DNA of 64,000 nt from Eublepharis macularius (Eukaryota; Chordata; Lepidosauria; Squamata; Eublepharidae): the NCBI RefSeq assembly GCF_028583425.1, contig NC_072800.1, forward strand, positions 89,294,501 to 89,358,500, given 5' to 3'. Each line of letters starts with the position of its first letter. Positions within the stretch are counted from its first letter, which is position 1. The position numbers were made by a program, and so were the translations under genes. Positions 1-10,189 of the stretch are shown here, piece after piece. Below the pieces are notes generated by a model. That model did not search any database. It was not told the DNA's origin and saw only the letters and a list, made by a program, of their open reading frames with translations.

Positions 1-99
1 TCTGTTTGGATATCAGGGGGCGGGGCCACCAGCCATGTGACCATTTTCAAGAGGTGCCGAAACTCCGTTCCACCACGTTCCAGCTGAAAAAAAGCCCTG
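1..99 (-). mobile_element. hAT-like non-autonomous element, end fragment
   Basis: The terminal sequence (poly-A stretch then AGCCCTG at 99) is the reverse complement of the left end of the element at 24409-24809, and the internal GGGGCGGGGCCACCAGCCATGTGACC block also occurs there. The other end lies outside the window. Confidence 0.6.
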
Positions 100-880
100 A
101 GTGTGGGAATGGCCAAGGTTCATGAAACCTTCTGTGGATGTCCTGGAAATTTAATTGTGCATGATTTTTTAAAAAATGGTCATTTTCAATATTTGTTTAA
201 CATTGGTTAACTTCTCCAATTTAATTTTTGGGAATTCGATTTTGGGAGCTATTGAACAACAAAAACGAAAATATCCCATGCTAATTTAAATGCAGCAAGT
301 GTCAGCTTTCCAAGCTACGCTTTACATTGTCTTCTGATCCAATGGTGGCAGTAATTGGAAATACTGTAAAGGGGGGAAAAGGCAAGTTTGAATGAGGAGG
401 CGACGCTTTCAAATGTTTGCAAAGTAAATTTTCATTAGAAGAATTTGCTTGATAATTTGATTCCCCCCTCCCTCAATTTATTTCACCTCTGAAGAAAGCT
501 CTCAGGGGCACGGCAGCCGATGCTTTCGCATCAAACCACTTGTCAGTGTCAGGGAGAAAATGAAAGTAATTTCTCTCTCTCAACAAACATGTCAGAGCTG
601 AATAACAAATGAGGAATTAAAAGCTTAGCGGTGCTGAATCATGGAAAAGCCATCTGAGATGCTAAATGTGCTCCCCCACCCCTTAAAAGCTGCCAGTGAT
701 AATCTTCAAGGAAGTTCACAGGATGTATTGCGCCCATCATGAAAATTGCTAAATATTAGCAAATTACCAAACCTTCAATATATGTGCCTTTCTGTTGAAG
801 AAAGGCTGAGGAATTTCAGTTTAATAAACTGAAAACTGGATTTGGGGTCCATCTTTATTGTTTCCTTTTCATTCTGTGTT
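100..880. other. Low-copy AT-rich intronic sequence, possible conserved noncoding block
   Basis: No repeat family, splice-flanked coding block or RNA gene is recognised. The stretch is AT-rich with homopurine and homopyrimidine patches and does not recur in the window. Its texture is that of old non-repetitive intron; conservation is only a guess. Confidence 0.4.
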
Positions 881-889
881 ATGAGAATC

Positions 890-1308
890 CATTATTTTCG
901 GCTAAATATTAGGAAGAACTTCCTGACAGATGGAGCAGTCCCTCCGTGGAACAGGCTTCCTCGGGAGGTGGTGGGCTCTCCTTCTTTGGAAGTTTTTAAG
1001 CAGAGGCTAGAGGGCCATCTGACAGCAATTCTGATTCTGTGAACCTAGGCAGATCATGGGGGGGGGGGCAGGAAGGGTTACATCAGTGCTTAGTTCTTAT
1101 GGCCCCTTCTTACACGCCCAGGGTAATGCCGATTGCCATTTTGGGGTCAGGAAGCAATTTTACCCAGGCCAGTTAGGCTAAGGATCCTGATGGTGTTTTG
1201 ATATCTTCTGGGCATGAAGCAGGGTTCACTGGGAGTGTGGGAGGTTAGTTGTGAATTTCCTGCATTGTGCAGGGGGTTGGACTAGATGACCCCAGAGTTT
1301 CCTTCCAA
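890..1308 (+). mobile_element. CR1 LINE 3' end (5'-truncated)
   Basis: The first part translates as the end of a CR1 reverse transcriptase (RKNFLTD, WNRLPREVVGSPSLEVFKQR), followed by the CR1 3' UTR and the terminal GGTTGGACTAGATGACCC motif. Close copies lie at 40470-40905 and 55254-55608. It is 5'-truncated, as usual for CR1, and its distal end abuts a hAT MITE. Confidence 0.9.
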
Positions 1309-1312
1309 CCCG

Positions 1313-1535
1313 AGGGTTGCCACCAGCCTCCAGGTGATAGCTGGAGATCTCCCGGAATTACAACTGTTCTCCAGGCCACAGAGATCAGTTTCCCTGGAGA
1401 AAATGGCTGTTTTGAAGGGTGAAATCTATGGAATTATACCCCACTGAAGCCCCTCCCCTCCCCAAGCCCCACCCTCTCCAGGATCCACCCCCCCCAAATC
1501 TCCAGGAATTTCCAGACCTGGACTTGGCAACCCTA
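1313..1535 (+). mobile_element. hAT MITE, GGTTGCCA family
   Basis: It begins AGGGTTGCCA and ends TGGCAACCCTA, giving short inverted termini around the family body (CTCCAGGTG, GGAGATCTCCCGG, GAGAAAATGGCTG). It sits at the tail of the CR1 copy just upstream. Assignment to hAT rests on the 8-bp TSDs of the copies at 1906, 6844 and 20766. Confidence 0.75.
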
Positions 1536-1547
1536 TTGATTCTATGA

Positions 1548-1660
1548 TTATTTATTTGTGAATTTTGTATATCAACCTTCCTCCAAGAAGTTCTGAGCTC
1601 AGGGCCCTTGGGATTTTCTCACTGGATCCTCACAAGAACTTGGAAGGAGAAACTGAGCCC
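1548..1660 (-). mobile_element. LINE/SINE 3'-tail fragment
   Basis: TTATTTATT followed by a degenerate 'tatatc-aacctt-cctccaag...gagctcaggg' block resembles the reverse complement of L2/CR1-type 3' tails and SINE tails elsewhere in the window. Short and diverged. Confidence 0.4.
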
Positions 1661-1905
1661 ATTTTGTGGCTATAATCCCAGGCTTTATATGCCTCAAATT
1701 CCCTTTGTTTTAGGGGAGCCCTGTGAAAATTTCAAATTAAACTAACGTTCTGCTAGTTTCCTGCTTCAAAGAAAATTATTTCCTAGTTTAGTGTGTGTTT
1801 GGGACAAATGCTGATTACAATATAATTAATTCAAACACAGTGGATACACCTTGGAAATCTAGTTGGTCTTTAAGGTGCTAATGGATCAGAATCTTGCTCT
1901 TCTAC

Positions 1906-2163
1906 CAGCGGTGCCAGCCTCCAACTGGTGGCTGAAAATCTACCAGAATTACAACTGATCTCCGGGTGACAAAGATCAGTTCCTATGGATAAAATGGCTG
2001 CTTTGGAGGGGGACTTTATGGCCTTATACCCGGCTGAGGGCCTTCCCCTTCCCCGGCTGAGGGCCTTCCCCTTCCCCGGCTGAGGGCCTTCCCCTTCCCC
2101 GCCCTCATCTGGCTCCACCCCCAGAATCTCTAGGACTTTCCCAACCTGGACCTGGCAACCTTA
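1906..2163 (+). mobile_element. hAT MITE with 8-bp TSD, nested in PLE
   Basis: The flanking direct repeats TCTTCTAC (1898-1905 and 2164-2171) are a perfect 8-bp target-site duplication, the hallmark of hAT transposition. The body is the GGTTGCCA family. It contains a 23-bp unit (CGGCTGAGGGCCTTCCCC...) repeated three times at 2031-2099. Confidence 0.85.
2031..2099. repeat. 23-bp tandem triplication inside MITE
   Basis: Three identical 23-bp units starting CGGCTGAGGGCC lie at 2031, 2054 and 2077. Other copies of this MITE have a single unit, so the expansion arose within this copy. Confidence 0.9.
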
Positions 2164-2267
2164 TCTTCTACTACAGACCAACTTGGCTACCCATCTGAAA
2201 TTAACAATGGATAAATATTGCTTATGCTTACAGATGTGCTGGGATACTCTGAAACATTCGGCTTAAG

Positions 2268-2521
2268 CAAATAATAATAATAACAACAACAACATTCGAT
2301 TTATATACCGCCCTTCATGATGACTTAACACCCGCTCAGAGCGGTTTACAAAGTATGTCATTATTATCCCCACAACAAAACACTCTGTGAGGTGGATGGG
2401 GCTGAGAGAGCTCTGAGAGAGCTGTGACTGACCCAAGGTCACCCAGCTGGCTTCAAGTGGAGGAGTGAGGAATCAAACCTGTCTCTCCACGCTGCTCTTA
2501 ACCACTACACCAAATTGGCTG
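2268..2521 (-). mobile_element. tRNA-derived SINE (family A, 'GTAGTGGTTAAGAGC')
   Basis: Reverse-complement copy. The pol III A box (TGGTGTAGTGG) and B box (GGTTTGATTCC type) lie at the high-coordinate end; the other end has the GGCGGTATATAAAT-type tail with AAT/AAC repeats. Family A is the most frequent SINE here. Its 3' tail is also present in the L2-like LINE stretch at 12560. Confidence 0.85.
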
Positions 2522-2628
2522 TATGTCATCTGTAATATTTTGCCTTCACTGTCATAAACACTGGCCGTTTGTTGTGGCTGGAATCTGAAATGAGTTTGCT
2601 TTTGAGATGAACTGAAGGGAAACACATA

Positions 2629-2805
2629 GGCCATTTTCTCACTGCTTACCGGCCACAGAACATCGCGGCAAGCTCCCGGAATGACAGCGTCTTCCTGGCA
2701 CCATTTTGCACAAGCAGTTTTCACGCAACATCGTGCCAGGAAGACGCTGTCATTCCGGGAGCTTGGTGTGATGTTCCGTGGCTGGTAAGCTGTATGAAAA
2801 TGGCC
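2629..2805. mobile_element. Fold-back MITE with about 70-bp inverted arms
   Basis: Arms at about 2629-2702 and 2730-2805 are near-perfect reverse complements (GGCCATTTTC ... GAAAATGGCC), including CCCGGAATGACAGCGTCTTC on one side and its complement on the other. No open frame is present. Related fold-backs lie at 58525 and 62653. No convincing TSD was found for this copy. Confidence 0.75.
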
Positions 2806-2904
2806 TGGCACTTTACATTTTTAGTCATTTGAACTTAGCATTGATTTCTCTGTGAGGCTCAAGAATTTGTTCTGTTCTGCTTCTTTCCCTGGCCGTTTGA
2901 CATC

Positions 2905-2998
2905 TCTGTGTATGGGTTACGTGCCACCAAGTCACCTCTGACCTATGGCGACCTTATGAATGAAAGACCTCCAAAATGTCTTATCATTATTCATGCTC
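2905..2998 (-). mobile_element. RTE-BovB LINE 3' end fragment
   Basis: 'GTGCCACCAAGTCACCTCTG' followed by 'GACCTCCAAAATGTCTTATC' is the reverse-complement BovB 3' terminus, as in the longer copies at 14011 and 23345. Confidence 0.75.
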
Positions 2999-2999
2999 T

Positions 3000-3650
3000 T
3001 GGATCCAAAGTGCCCCTTTGACTACAGGTGTGCTGCTACAACAGTGGGCAGGACAGCTGGCAAGAACGTTGTGCATTAGTAACCTCAGTGGATGTGTGCA
3101 CAAATGAGCATTTGTGTATCTAGCGAACAATCCTACGGAAATCATCACCTTTCCTGTCGTTAAGGAATGGGGAGGGAGACCTTTCCCCCCCTGAGTGACT
3201 TTCCTTGGGGATTTTGTGAAAACAAACATCACGCCTCATTAGTGTCTTAAGGCCACCATGGGCAGAGTGAAGCTCGAAGGCTTGATGAAAAGACTTGTGG
3301 ATCTGCAGGCCCTTCCTGGGACAGCGCGAGCTTTAAAAGGCATCTGACTGACATGTAGTAATAGATACGGTCAAGCGTGGGGTTTGAACTAGCCACTCGC
3401 CTGAATTCCTGCTGAGGCATACATCTAAATGCAGCCCCCCCCCCCCAAAAAAAACCTGTGCTTGACATGCTATCTTCATGTTCTTGCTGAGCGGCTGATG
3501 GCGCTTAGCTTCGGGGGGCCGACAGCCAAGCAGATTAGCTGTCAATCTTTGGCATGTGTTTTGTCAGTTCCTCTGAAATGTGGTGCCTGCTATCCTTTTT
3601 TAACGGCAGCAGAGCCAAGGTGTTGCTTACAAAGAGTGTTGTGGATATAA
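3000..3650. other. Low-copy intronic sequence
   Basis: No repeat of the families found elsewhere is visible. A C/A homopolymer tract lies at about 3431-3450. Short open frames on both strands have no recognisable protein content. Confidence 0.4.
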
Positions 3651-3656
3651 TGGCTG

Positions 3657-3880
3657 CCTTTTTATTTATTAAATGCATTTTGATTCTTCCCCTTCCACTG
3701 AGGAGCTCAGGGATATATGGATGCACGGATTCCCTTCCTCTATCCATCCAACAACTCTACAACGTAGGTTAGGAGCAACTAGCCCAAAGTCATTCAGGAA
3801 TTTTCATGATGAGAAGGGAACTGAATCCAGGTTTCCCCAGTCTTAGTCCATCACTCTAACCACTATACAACACTGCCTAT
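3657..3880 (-). mobile_element. tRNA-derived SINE (family B, 'GTATAGTGGTTAGAGTG')
   Basis: Reverse orientation, with the tRNA-like head 'CACTCTAACCACTATACAACACTG' at the high-coordinate end and a TTTATTTATT tail at the low end. It is diverged from the copy at 3938. Confidence 0.75.
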
Positions 3881-3937
3881 TTGTGCCTTCCCCAGTAGCT
3901 TGGTCTACAAAAATTAGTAAGTGATAAAAATACTTGC

Positions 3938-4160
3938 TGGCATGGTGTATTGGTTAGAGCATCAACATAGGAGCTGGGACATCTGGTTTCAAATCTCTGC
4001 TCTGCCACAGAACTCACTCGGTGACCCTGGTCCTGTCACAATCTCTCAGCCTAACCTACCTCACAAGGTTATTGTTCTGGGGGTAAGGTGGAGGAAGGAA
4101 TAATGGTGTGATAAGCTGCTTTGGGTCTCAATAATGGAGAAAAGTAGAGTATAATAACCT
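3938..4160 (+). mobile_element. tRNA-derived SINE (family B)
   Basis: Forward copy with a tRNA-like head (ATGGTGTATTGGTTAGAGC), B box GGTTTCAAATC, the conserved 'CTCTCAGCCTAACCTACCTCAC' body, and a 'GCTGCTTTGGGTCTCAATAATGGAG' end region. It lies tail-out from the opposite copy at 3657. Confidence 0.8.
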
Positions 4161-4189
4161 GAAAAGTAGAGTATAATAACCTGCTGGGA

Positions 4190-4365
4190 AAAGTTTCAGG
4201 TGAGTTGCCATGTTGGTCTGTAGTAGAAGGACAAGATTTGGTTCCAGTAGCACCTTAGAGACCAACAAGATTTCCAGAGTATGAGCTTTGAGACAGAGCT
4301 CCCTTTGTAAGATATCTAGTTGGAAATCTAATTAGTTTTCAAGGTGCTACTAGGTCCGAATCATG
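4190..4365 (+). mobile_element. Penelope-like element 3' fragment
   Basis: Contains 'TTGGTCTGTAGTAGAAGGAC', 'CCAGTAGCACCTTAGAGACC' and 'CCAGAGTATGAGCTTTGAG', the diagnostic order of the PLE repeats in this window, then a reversed 'TTTTCAAGGTGCTACTAG' arm, so it is an inverted pair of partial units. Confidence 0.65.
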
Positions 4366-4424
4366 CAGGAAAAAGCTTTGGCTCCTGATTCGTGAAAAAC
4401 ATGCATATATTTCTGGGTTCCATT

Positions 4425-4865
4425 TAACATGTTGGTATTAACCTTTAAAGCCCTTTACGGTTTGGGAGTCACATATTTGAAGGACCACTTCCTCCTGTTT
4501 GAATTTTGGTGCCTGCCCAACCCATCACACCAGTTTGTCTTCCAAGGTCCCCTCCCATATAAAAGATCAGTCAATGGTAGCGAAGATCAGGACTTTGGGA
4601 CGGCTGCTTCGGTGCTCTAGAATGTATTATGGATGGACGTGAAAATGGTTCCTGCCTTCCAAAGTTGTAGAAGGTGATTCTAGTCAGAAGACCCTTTTCT
4701 TGAGGGCCTTGGAAAGAGGTTTCTTGTCAGGGTTTTATGTTGCTACTGGTTTCAGACTGCTTTGATAAAGGTTTTCTTGGAGCCGTGAAGTGGTTATTCG
4801 TTAGTATACAGCTATATGTGTGCTTTGTTTATACGGTTTGATTTTATGGTTTGTATAATGTCCTG
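4425..4865 (+). mobile_element. L2-like LINE 3' remnant
   Basis: The first ~190 bases translate with the L2-type reverse-transcriptase tail motif FKALYGLGVTYLKDH, followed by an AT-rich 3' UTR (TTTTATGGTTTGTATAATG). It is decayed and the open frame is short. The related copy at 34600-35200 keeps KALCGLAPAYL. Confidence 0.6.
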
Positions 4866-4867
4866 AC

Positions 4868-5088
4868 TTGGATAGCCCAGGAGACCCTGATCTTGTCAGA
4901 TCTCAGAAGCTATGAAGGGTTGTCCTTGGTTAGTAATTGGATGGTAATTGTCTTCTCCAGTTAAGACCAGGGTTGAAGAGCCAGACAATGGCAAACCAAC
5001 TCTGTTAGTCTCTTGCTTTGAAAACCCTGCCGCAGGTTGCCATAAGTCAGCTATGAGTTGAGGACAAGATTTCATTTTCATTAGGAAG
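4868..5088 (+). mobile_element. 5S-rRNA-derived SINE with BovB-like tail
   Basis: The head 'GATCTTGTCAGATCTCAGAAGC' plus 'TTGGTTAGTAATTGGATGG' aligns with the 5' half of vertebrate 5S rRNA (internal promoter region), and the tail 'GTTGCCATAAGTCAGCTATG' matches the BovB 3' end. This copy is diverged; closer-to-consensus copies lie at 44726, 50945 and 51395. Confidence 0.8.
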
Positions 5089-5089
5089 G

Positions 5090-5386
5090 TAAAGGTAAAG
5101 GTAGTCCCCTGTACAAGCACCGAGTCATTACTGACCCATGGGGGGATGTCGCATGACGTTTTCTTGACAGATTTTTTGTTACGGGGTGGTTTGCCTTCCC
5201 CAGTCATGTACACTTTACCCCTAGGAAACTGGGTACTCATTTCACCGACCTCGGAAGGATGGAAGGCTGAGTCAACCTTGAGCCGGCTATTTGAACCCGG
5301 TTTCCGCCAGGATTGAACTCAGGTCATGAGCAGAGCTTGGGCTGCAGTACTGCCGCTTACTACTCTGTGTCACGGGGTTCCTTGTA
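5090..5386 (-). mobile_element. Sauria-type tRNA-derived SINE
   Basis: Reverse copy with tail repeats (AAAGGT)n at 5090-5102, then 'CCCCTGTACAAGCACCGAGTC', 'TTGCCTTCCCCAGTCATGTAC' and 'TCCTTCCGAGGTCGG' in complement, ending in the tRNA-like head 'CGCAGAGTAGTAAGC' in complement. Sauria SINEs are known to be squamate-specific with BovB-derived tails. Confidence 0.85.
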
Positions 5387-5413
5387 TTTTATATATATAC
5401 ATATTGTAACTGA

Positions 5414-5672
5414 AGAGCCATTTTGTTGTAGTGGTTAAGAGCACGGGACTCTAATCTGGTGAACCGGGTTTGATTCCTCACTCCTCCGCTTGAAGCCAGC
5501 TGGGTGACCTTGGATCAGCTCTCTCAGAGCTCTCTCAGCCCCACCTACCTCACAGGGTGATTGTTGTGGGGATAATAATATACTTTGTAAACTGCTCTTA
5601 GTGGGTGTTAAGTCGTCCTGAAGGGTGGTATATAAATCGAATGTTGTTGTTGTCAATATTATTATTATTGAA
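5414..5672 (+). mobile_element. tRNA-derived SINE (family A)
   Basis: Essentially full-length forward copy: A box in 'TTGTAGTGGTTAAGAGC', B box 'GGTTTGATTCC', 'CAGCTCTCTCAGAGCTC', and the tail 'GGTGGTATATAAATCGAATG' ending in (TTG)n/(ATT)n. Confidence 0.88.
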
Positions 5673-5699
5673 CCACCTTGAGCCCATGTTTTGTGGGGC

Positions 5700-6505
5700 A
5701 ACATGATCTACAGGTATTTACATGAAAGAGGAGGTCAATTGTCCGATGGCAATCTTATCTGTAAGTGAAGCCTTGGATTTGCACTGGAGATGCATTGAAT
5801 AAGAATACCCATAGCTTTCCCCACAACAAAACCCCACGTACTCTTTTTTGCCAATAAGTCTCTCGAAGAAGGACCGGGTTTGAGAAGAAAATCATAAGGC
5901 CGGTGGGAAAAGTGGCACTTTAACATTGTGGCATACTTGCACAAACGTGCCGCACGCTGATCAATGCAGACCGATGAATGTGGCTTTGAACGGTGAACAT
6001 GATGTGCAATTAATCTTTGACACAATTACTGGAGATTTTACGATGCGCCTTTCATGTGTTTCTGACATTCGGTACAGAGATGATGCAGGTCTGTTTTGTG
6101 CATGATGTGCTTGCACGGTTCTTTTCAGGAGAGAGTGGAAAAAAATCTAATATTTGATGAAGATTTGGGCGGCCTAGGGCTGTGCGGGGATAGAAAGACG
6201 ATTGCATGCTGCAGTGTCCTTGGGAATGTAATTAAAGAACTTTTTCTATTTTTTTCCCCAGTCTCGAGTGAGGGCGTTTAAGGGCGGGAAGCTTCCACTG
6301 AGCTTGTCTTTCCAAAGGAGGGGGTGGCTGGCAATATTCTCGTTGTTATGTCAACCGCGGCATCCTTGTTTCAAGATGAAGAGGGGGAACAGCCTCTTTA
6401 TTCCCGTTTTGAAACAGGCAGGCAGGCTTTCTCCGAGCTCTCGGTCAGCCTATACCGTATGAGGTAAACTCAGAGGGCTAGGGCCTTGGCAAGCTGCCTA
6501 TACTA
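5700..6505. other. Low-copy intronic sequence, possible conserved noncoding block
   Basis: Non-repetitive within the window. The segment 5930-6080 has AT-rich motifs such as CAATTAATCTTTGACAC and ACAATTACTGGAG that look like conserved noncoding elements, but conservation was not tested. No coding exon with splice signals was recognised. Confidence 0.35.
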
Positions 6506-6510
6506 GGTAG

Positions 6511-6725
6511 GCTGCAACATTTCCAGGTAGAGCCAAAATGGGGCCTGGAGATCTCCTGGAATTGTAATTGACCTCCATGCTCCAGAGATCAGTTCCCCTG
6601 GAGAAAATGGCTGTTTTGGGGGGTGGACTCTATGACATTATACGCTGTTGAAGTCCCTCCCCTCCCTAAACTCTACCATCCTCAAGCTCCACACATGACT
6701 TATCCAGCTCAGAGTTGGCAACCCT
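6511..6725 (+). mobile_element. hAT MITE, GGTTGCCA family (diverged)
   Basis: The body motifs 'GGAGATCTCCTGGAATTG', 'AGAGATCAGTTCCCCTGGAG' and terminal 'GAGTTGGCAACCCTA' are retained; the left terminus is eroded. Confidence 0.7.
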
Positions 6726-6843
6726 AAGGATATCACGGCTGGGTTGATGCGGTCCCCCAGCTGATTGCCTGTGCCAGAATCAGCCCCCCTTGAGATCCAC
6801 AGCGTCGCCATGACACACTTAAGCCAACTGGAAGTGGACATGT

Positions 6844-7062
6844 TAGGGTTGCCAGCCTCCAGGATGTTGGTTTGAGATCTCCCAGAATTATAGCTAATCT
6901 CCAGGTGACAAAGATCAGTTCCCCTGGAGAAAATGGATACTTTGGAGGGTGAACTCTATGGCATTAGATCCTGTGGAGCCCCCCCTCCCCAACCCCCCCC
7001 CCCTCTCCAGGCTCTACCTCCAAAATCTCCAGGAATTTAGCAACCCAGAGCTGGCAACCTTA
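6844..7062 (+). mobile_element. hAT MITE with 8-bp TSD (type copy)
   Basis: Flanked by perfect direct repeats GGACATGT (6836-6843 and 7063-7070). Termini TAGGGTTGCCA and TGGCAACCTTA are inverted repeats. The 219-bp element has no coding capacity. This copy gives the clearest evidence that the very common GGTTGCCA repeat is a hAT MITE. Confidence 0.9.
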
Positions 7063-7764
7063 GGACATGTCTGGACCAGAAAAATGTCAGGACTTGAGAG
7101 CCAGCATGAGAATGGCACCAGAGTGAGGTAGATATCTTCCAAAATGTTTGTTGGGCTGCAAATGGGGGTGTGGGCCAGCCAGGGAGGCAAACCATTGCCT
7201 CTTATGGCGGGGGCAGGGGAGAGAAACTGAGATACTAGAAAATGACAACTTCCAGATAAACTGTGGAGGTAGGGCAGGAGCAAGAACATGGGGGGGCATG
7301 TAACGCCAGCAATGTTGATAATATCATGCTATCAGTTCTGGGGAAAACCTAGGAGGTAAAGTGGGGTAGCTCTGGGAATTGCTGGAAACTCTATGGTAAA
7401 ACAATAGTCTTTTTGGCGATTCTTAGAGCTACCCTATGTCTTTTCTGTGTTTTCCCTGGAAGTGATGTGGTGATGATGTCGGTGACATCAGTCTTTTATT
7501 TTTCTGCCCCTGCTGTTCTGAACAGCAGCAGACAAATCAGGCTATAGGCAGGAGACTTCCCACTAAAGTGGAAAACCTGGCAGCCCTAGCTGGAGGGTTC
7601 ACCCATATGGTAGAGGTCCCATTTGCCCCTTACCTTCCCTGCTGATGCTGAAACTGAAAGGACTATAACAGCAGCCAACAAGGAGATGAGTCATTATCCC
7701 AAACTATGGAAAGATAAGGCATACTCTCCTTGAAGGCCCTGGACCTCAGAGGTCCCTTTATCAT
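7063..7764. other. Low-copy sequence with fragmentary repeats
   Basis: Contains a 'GGAATTGCTGGAAACTCTATGGTAAA' segment at ~7374-7400 related to the fold-back motif at 25441 and 29405. No gene is recognised. Confidence 0.35.
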
Positions 7765-7962
7765 TTGGTAAGGAGTCCAGTAACACCTTTAAGACTAACC
7801 AACTTTATTGTAGCATAAGCTTTCGAGAACCACAGCTCTCCTTGTCATGGGCATCGTCAGCTTTTGAGAACCACAGCTGTCTTCATCAGATGCATCTGAC
7901 AATGTGGACTCTTTACTAATTTGCAACTACGGAGTTACACGGCTGACTCCTCTGGGTCTTAT
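7765..7962 (-). mobile_element. Penelope-like element, rearranged inverted unit
   Basis: Carries 'GTCCAGTAACACCTTTAAGAC', 'GCATAAGCTTTCGAGAACC' and a second, partly duplicated 'CTTTTGAGAACCACAGCTG' block, then a reversed arm ending 'GGCTGACTCCTCTGG'. On the minus strand one block has the hammerhead core CTGATGA (7883-7889), but the expected GAAA is changed. Confidence 0.75.
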
Positions 7963-8279
7963 CATTTGGGAATCCCTCCCTCTTTTTAAGTTACCCTCTC
8001 TATGTGCCTGAAGTTTGCAGGCATTGTTGCCAAAGAGGGATTTTTTTTAACTTGGAAGTTTATCTGAAATAAATAAGCTTCTATTCTTTAAATAGAAATG
8101 ATGCCACAGATTGTCAGCTTTAGTATTATTTTTTTAAAAATGAAAATCCTACATGAACAAAAACCAAGGTGCATGTGGGGCATTGTCCCAGCTAGGCCCA
8201 CTCCAGCTACAGAGGGGGGCCAGCATTGCCGGCAGACAAGAAGATTTCACTCAAAATGGAACTGGAGGGTTCTTTGGAG

Positions 8280-8497
8280 TAGAGTTGCCAATTCTGGGTA
8301 GGGAAGTTCCTGGAGGTTTGGGGGATGAGGCCTGGGAAGGGCAGAGTTTGGGGAGGGGAGGGACCTCCGCTGGCTATAATGCCATATAGTCCACTTTCCA
8401 AGCAGCCATTTTCTCCGGGGGGCTGATCTCTGTTGCCTGGAGATCAGTTGTAATTCTGGGAAATGTCGAGCCACCACCTGGAGATTAGCAAGCCTAC
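8280..8497 (-). mobile_element. hAT MITE, GGTTGCCA family
   Basis: Reverse copy starting 'AGAGTTGCCAATTC' and containing 'CAGCCATTTTCTCC', 'GGAGATCAGTTGTAATTC' and 'CCACCTGGAGATTAGCAAGCC'. Confidence 0.75.
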
Positions 8498-8499
8498 TT

Positions 8500-9578
8500 T
8501 GGAGAGTCCTGGTAAAGTGAAACATCAGGACTTTGAAGGGAAACTGAAAGGGTTTTGGGAAGAGAAGCAGAGGGGGCTGACTGTCTCACATCGCAACCAT
8601 ATGGTAAATCAGATTTGACTATCTGACAAGCTTACTGGAAGCCACTGAGGGCAATGCTTCCCATGTCAACCAAATGGGTGATTCTAACCAATAAGGGATC
8701 ACATAGCAAGCAGGACAATGTACAGCCAATCAACAGCAGCCTTGCTCTGAATGCATGAAAGCCTTCCACTACTTGAAAAGCAATAATAATAAATGAACTT
8801 TGACAGGAGCTCTGCTTTTCAATGCTGGGGAAAATATTAGTGAAAAGTTGGCCCTCCCTTTAGCCCAAATTCTGCTTGCATTTTCTTCCTCTGCAAAAGC
8901 ATAAGCGTTTAATTGGCCACTGCTACTGGCTAGTTTTTCAGAATGTGAAGCACTTGATGCGTAAAGAGACACCAAAGGCACACACTTTATAACCTTTGGC
9001 CTGAAGAAAAGTGGCGTGTCGCTGCGTGCATTTGTGGAATAGACTGACAACTACTCTTCGGGGACTCCGTTTCTGTGTCTCAGCTAGAGTGCCCATTGAA
9101 GTATAGGCAATTACTGTCCAAAAGACTGGGGGACTTGAACAGAAAGAACTCCTAGAAATTATAGAATGCAAGGAAACAAAGCTTACTGTTCACCTCATCT
9201 ACTCCTCCTGCAGTGGAGTCGAGATTTTTTTAGCACTGAATTCCTTCAATCAATTCATCGATTGATTAATTGGCTGACGCTGCACCATTTAACAACTTAA
9301 AGATCTTTTTAACCTTGTCTTTCAGTTGGATTCTTGAACTCCCTTCTCCAGTGTAGCTTTGGGCAATTCTTTGCTCTCATTTCCTGTCCTTTCCTTGAAA
9401 GCAATTTTCTTCATCAGTGCATATGCTGATTGAAAGAAGTGTATCAAACTTCTGCACCAAAGTAGCCAAACATTTGGTATCGGGAAAAAAAAGATTTGGC
9501 ATCCCTTCCAGAATATTCTAAGGTCACATCTCAAAATGATAATACCTGGAGAAGGGCCTGGTTGGTTGATCTCAAAGC
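8500..9578. other. Low-copy intronic sequence
   Basis: No known repeat recognised. Open frames on the minus strand (up to 127 codons at 9322-9705) run partly into the hAT copy at 9598 and show no domain I recognise. Confidence 0.4.
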
Positions 9579-9579
9579 G

Positions 9580-10185
9580 AGAGTTGTCAGCTCCAGGTAG
9601 AGATGGGCATGAACCGAAATATGAACCAAAGTTTGTAACAAACCAGGCCAGTCCGTGGTTTGTGAACCGGCAGTTTGTCAGAGCCCATTTCTGACGAACT
9701 GTCACGAACTTCAGGCTGGTTCGTTTGGTTCATTTTTTGGTTTGTCACTGCAGACAGCCTGGCGCCGATCAATCAGTTTCCTAGGCAACAGGGGATGGAC
9801 TTCCTGCAGACCTTCTGCTGGCCCGGAAGTGACCTTTTGCTGACCTGGATGTGACATTTTCACGACTCAAACCAACCGGTTCGTGAACTCAGGCAGGTTC
9901 GTGAAAGTTCATGGTTCGTGAAATGTGATGAACCACAAACTGCACGTTTTTTTTCCCGGTTCATGCCCATCTCTAGCTTCAGGTTGGAAAATTCCTGGGG
10001 ATTTTGGGCTGAAGCCTTGGAGAGGGTGGAGTTTGGGGAGAAGAGAGACTTTAGCAGGATATACTGCCAGAATGTCCACCTTCTAAAGCAGCCATTTTCT
10101 TCAGGGAAACTAATCTCTGTTGCCTGGAGATCAGTTGTAATCCAGGGAGATCTCCAGCCACCACCTGGTGGCTGGCAATCCTACT
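9580..10185 (-). mobile_element. hAT MITE, GGTTGCCA family, host of a nested insertion
   Basis: The pieces 9580-9597 (GAGTTGTCAGCTCCAGG) and 9984-10185 (TTGGAAAATTCC...CTGGCAATCCTAC) are one reverse-oriented MITE interrupted by the element at 9598-9975. Confidence 0.75.
9598..9975. mobile_element. hAT element, TAGAGATGGGCATGAAC family, nested
   Basis: Inverted termini TAGAGATGGGCATGAACC and GGTTCATGCCCATCTCTA, flanked by 8-bp repeats GCTCCAGG / GCTTCAGG (9590-9597, 9976-9983; one mismatch). The GAACC/GGTTCGTGA-rich interior differs from the ~700-bp family at 10873. It is younger than its MITE host. Confidence 0.85.
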
Positions 10186-10189
10186 CAAA

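Larger units (their letters stand above)
1853..2196 (-). mobile_element. Penelope-like fragment split by a hAT MITE
   Basis: The pieces 1853-1905 ('ggtctttaaggtgcta...') and 2164-2196 ('tcttctactacagaccaac') form one PLE 3' fragment when the MITE between them is removed. The fragment is a diverged relative of the PLE repeats at 4190 and 28817. Confidence 0.65.

Noticed and set aside
5400..5500. tRNA genes suggested by A and B boxes
   Set aside because: The boxes belong to SINE heads; no cloverleaf with a plausible anticodon arm and acceptor stem is formed.
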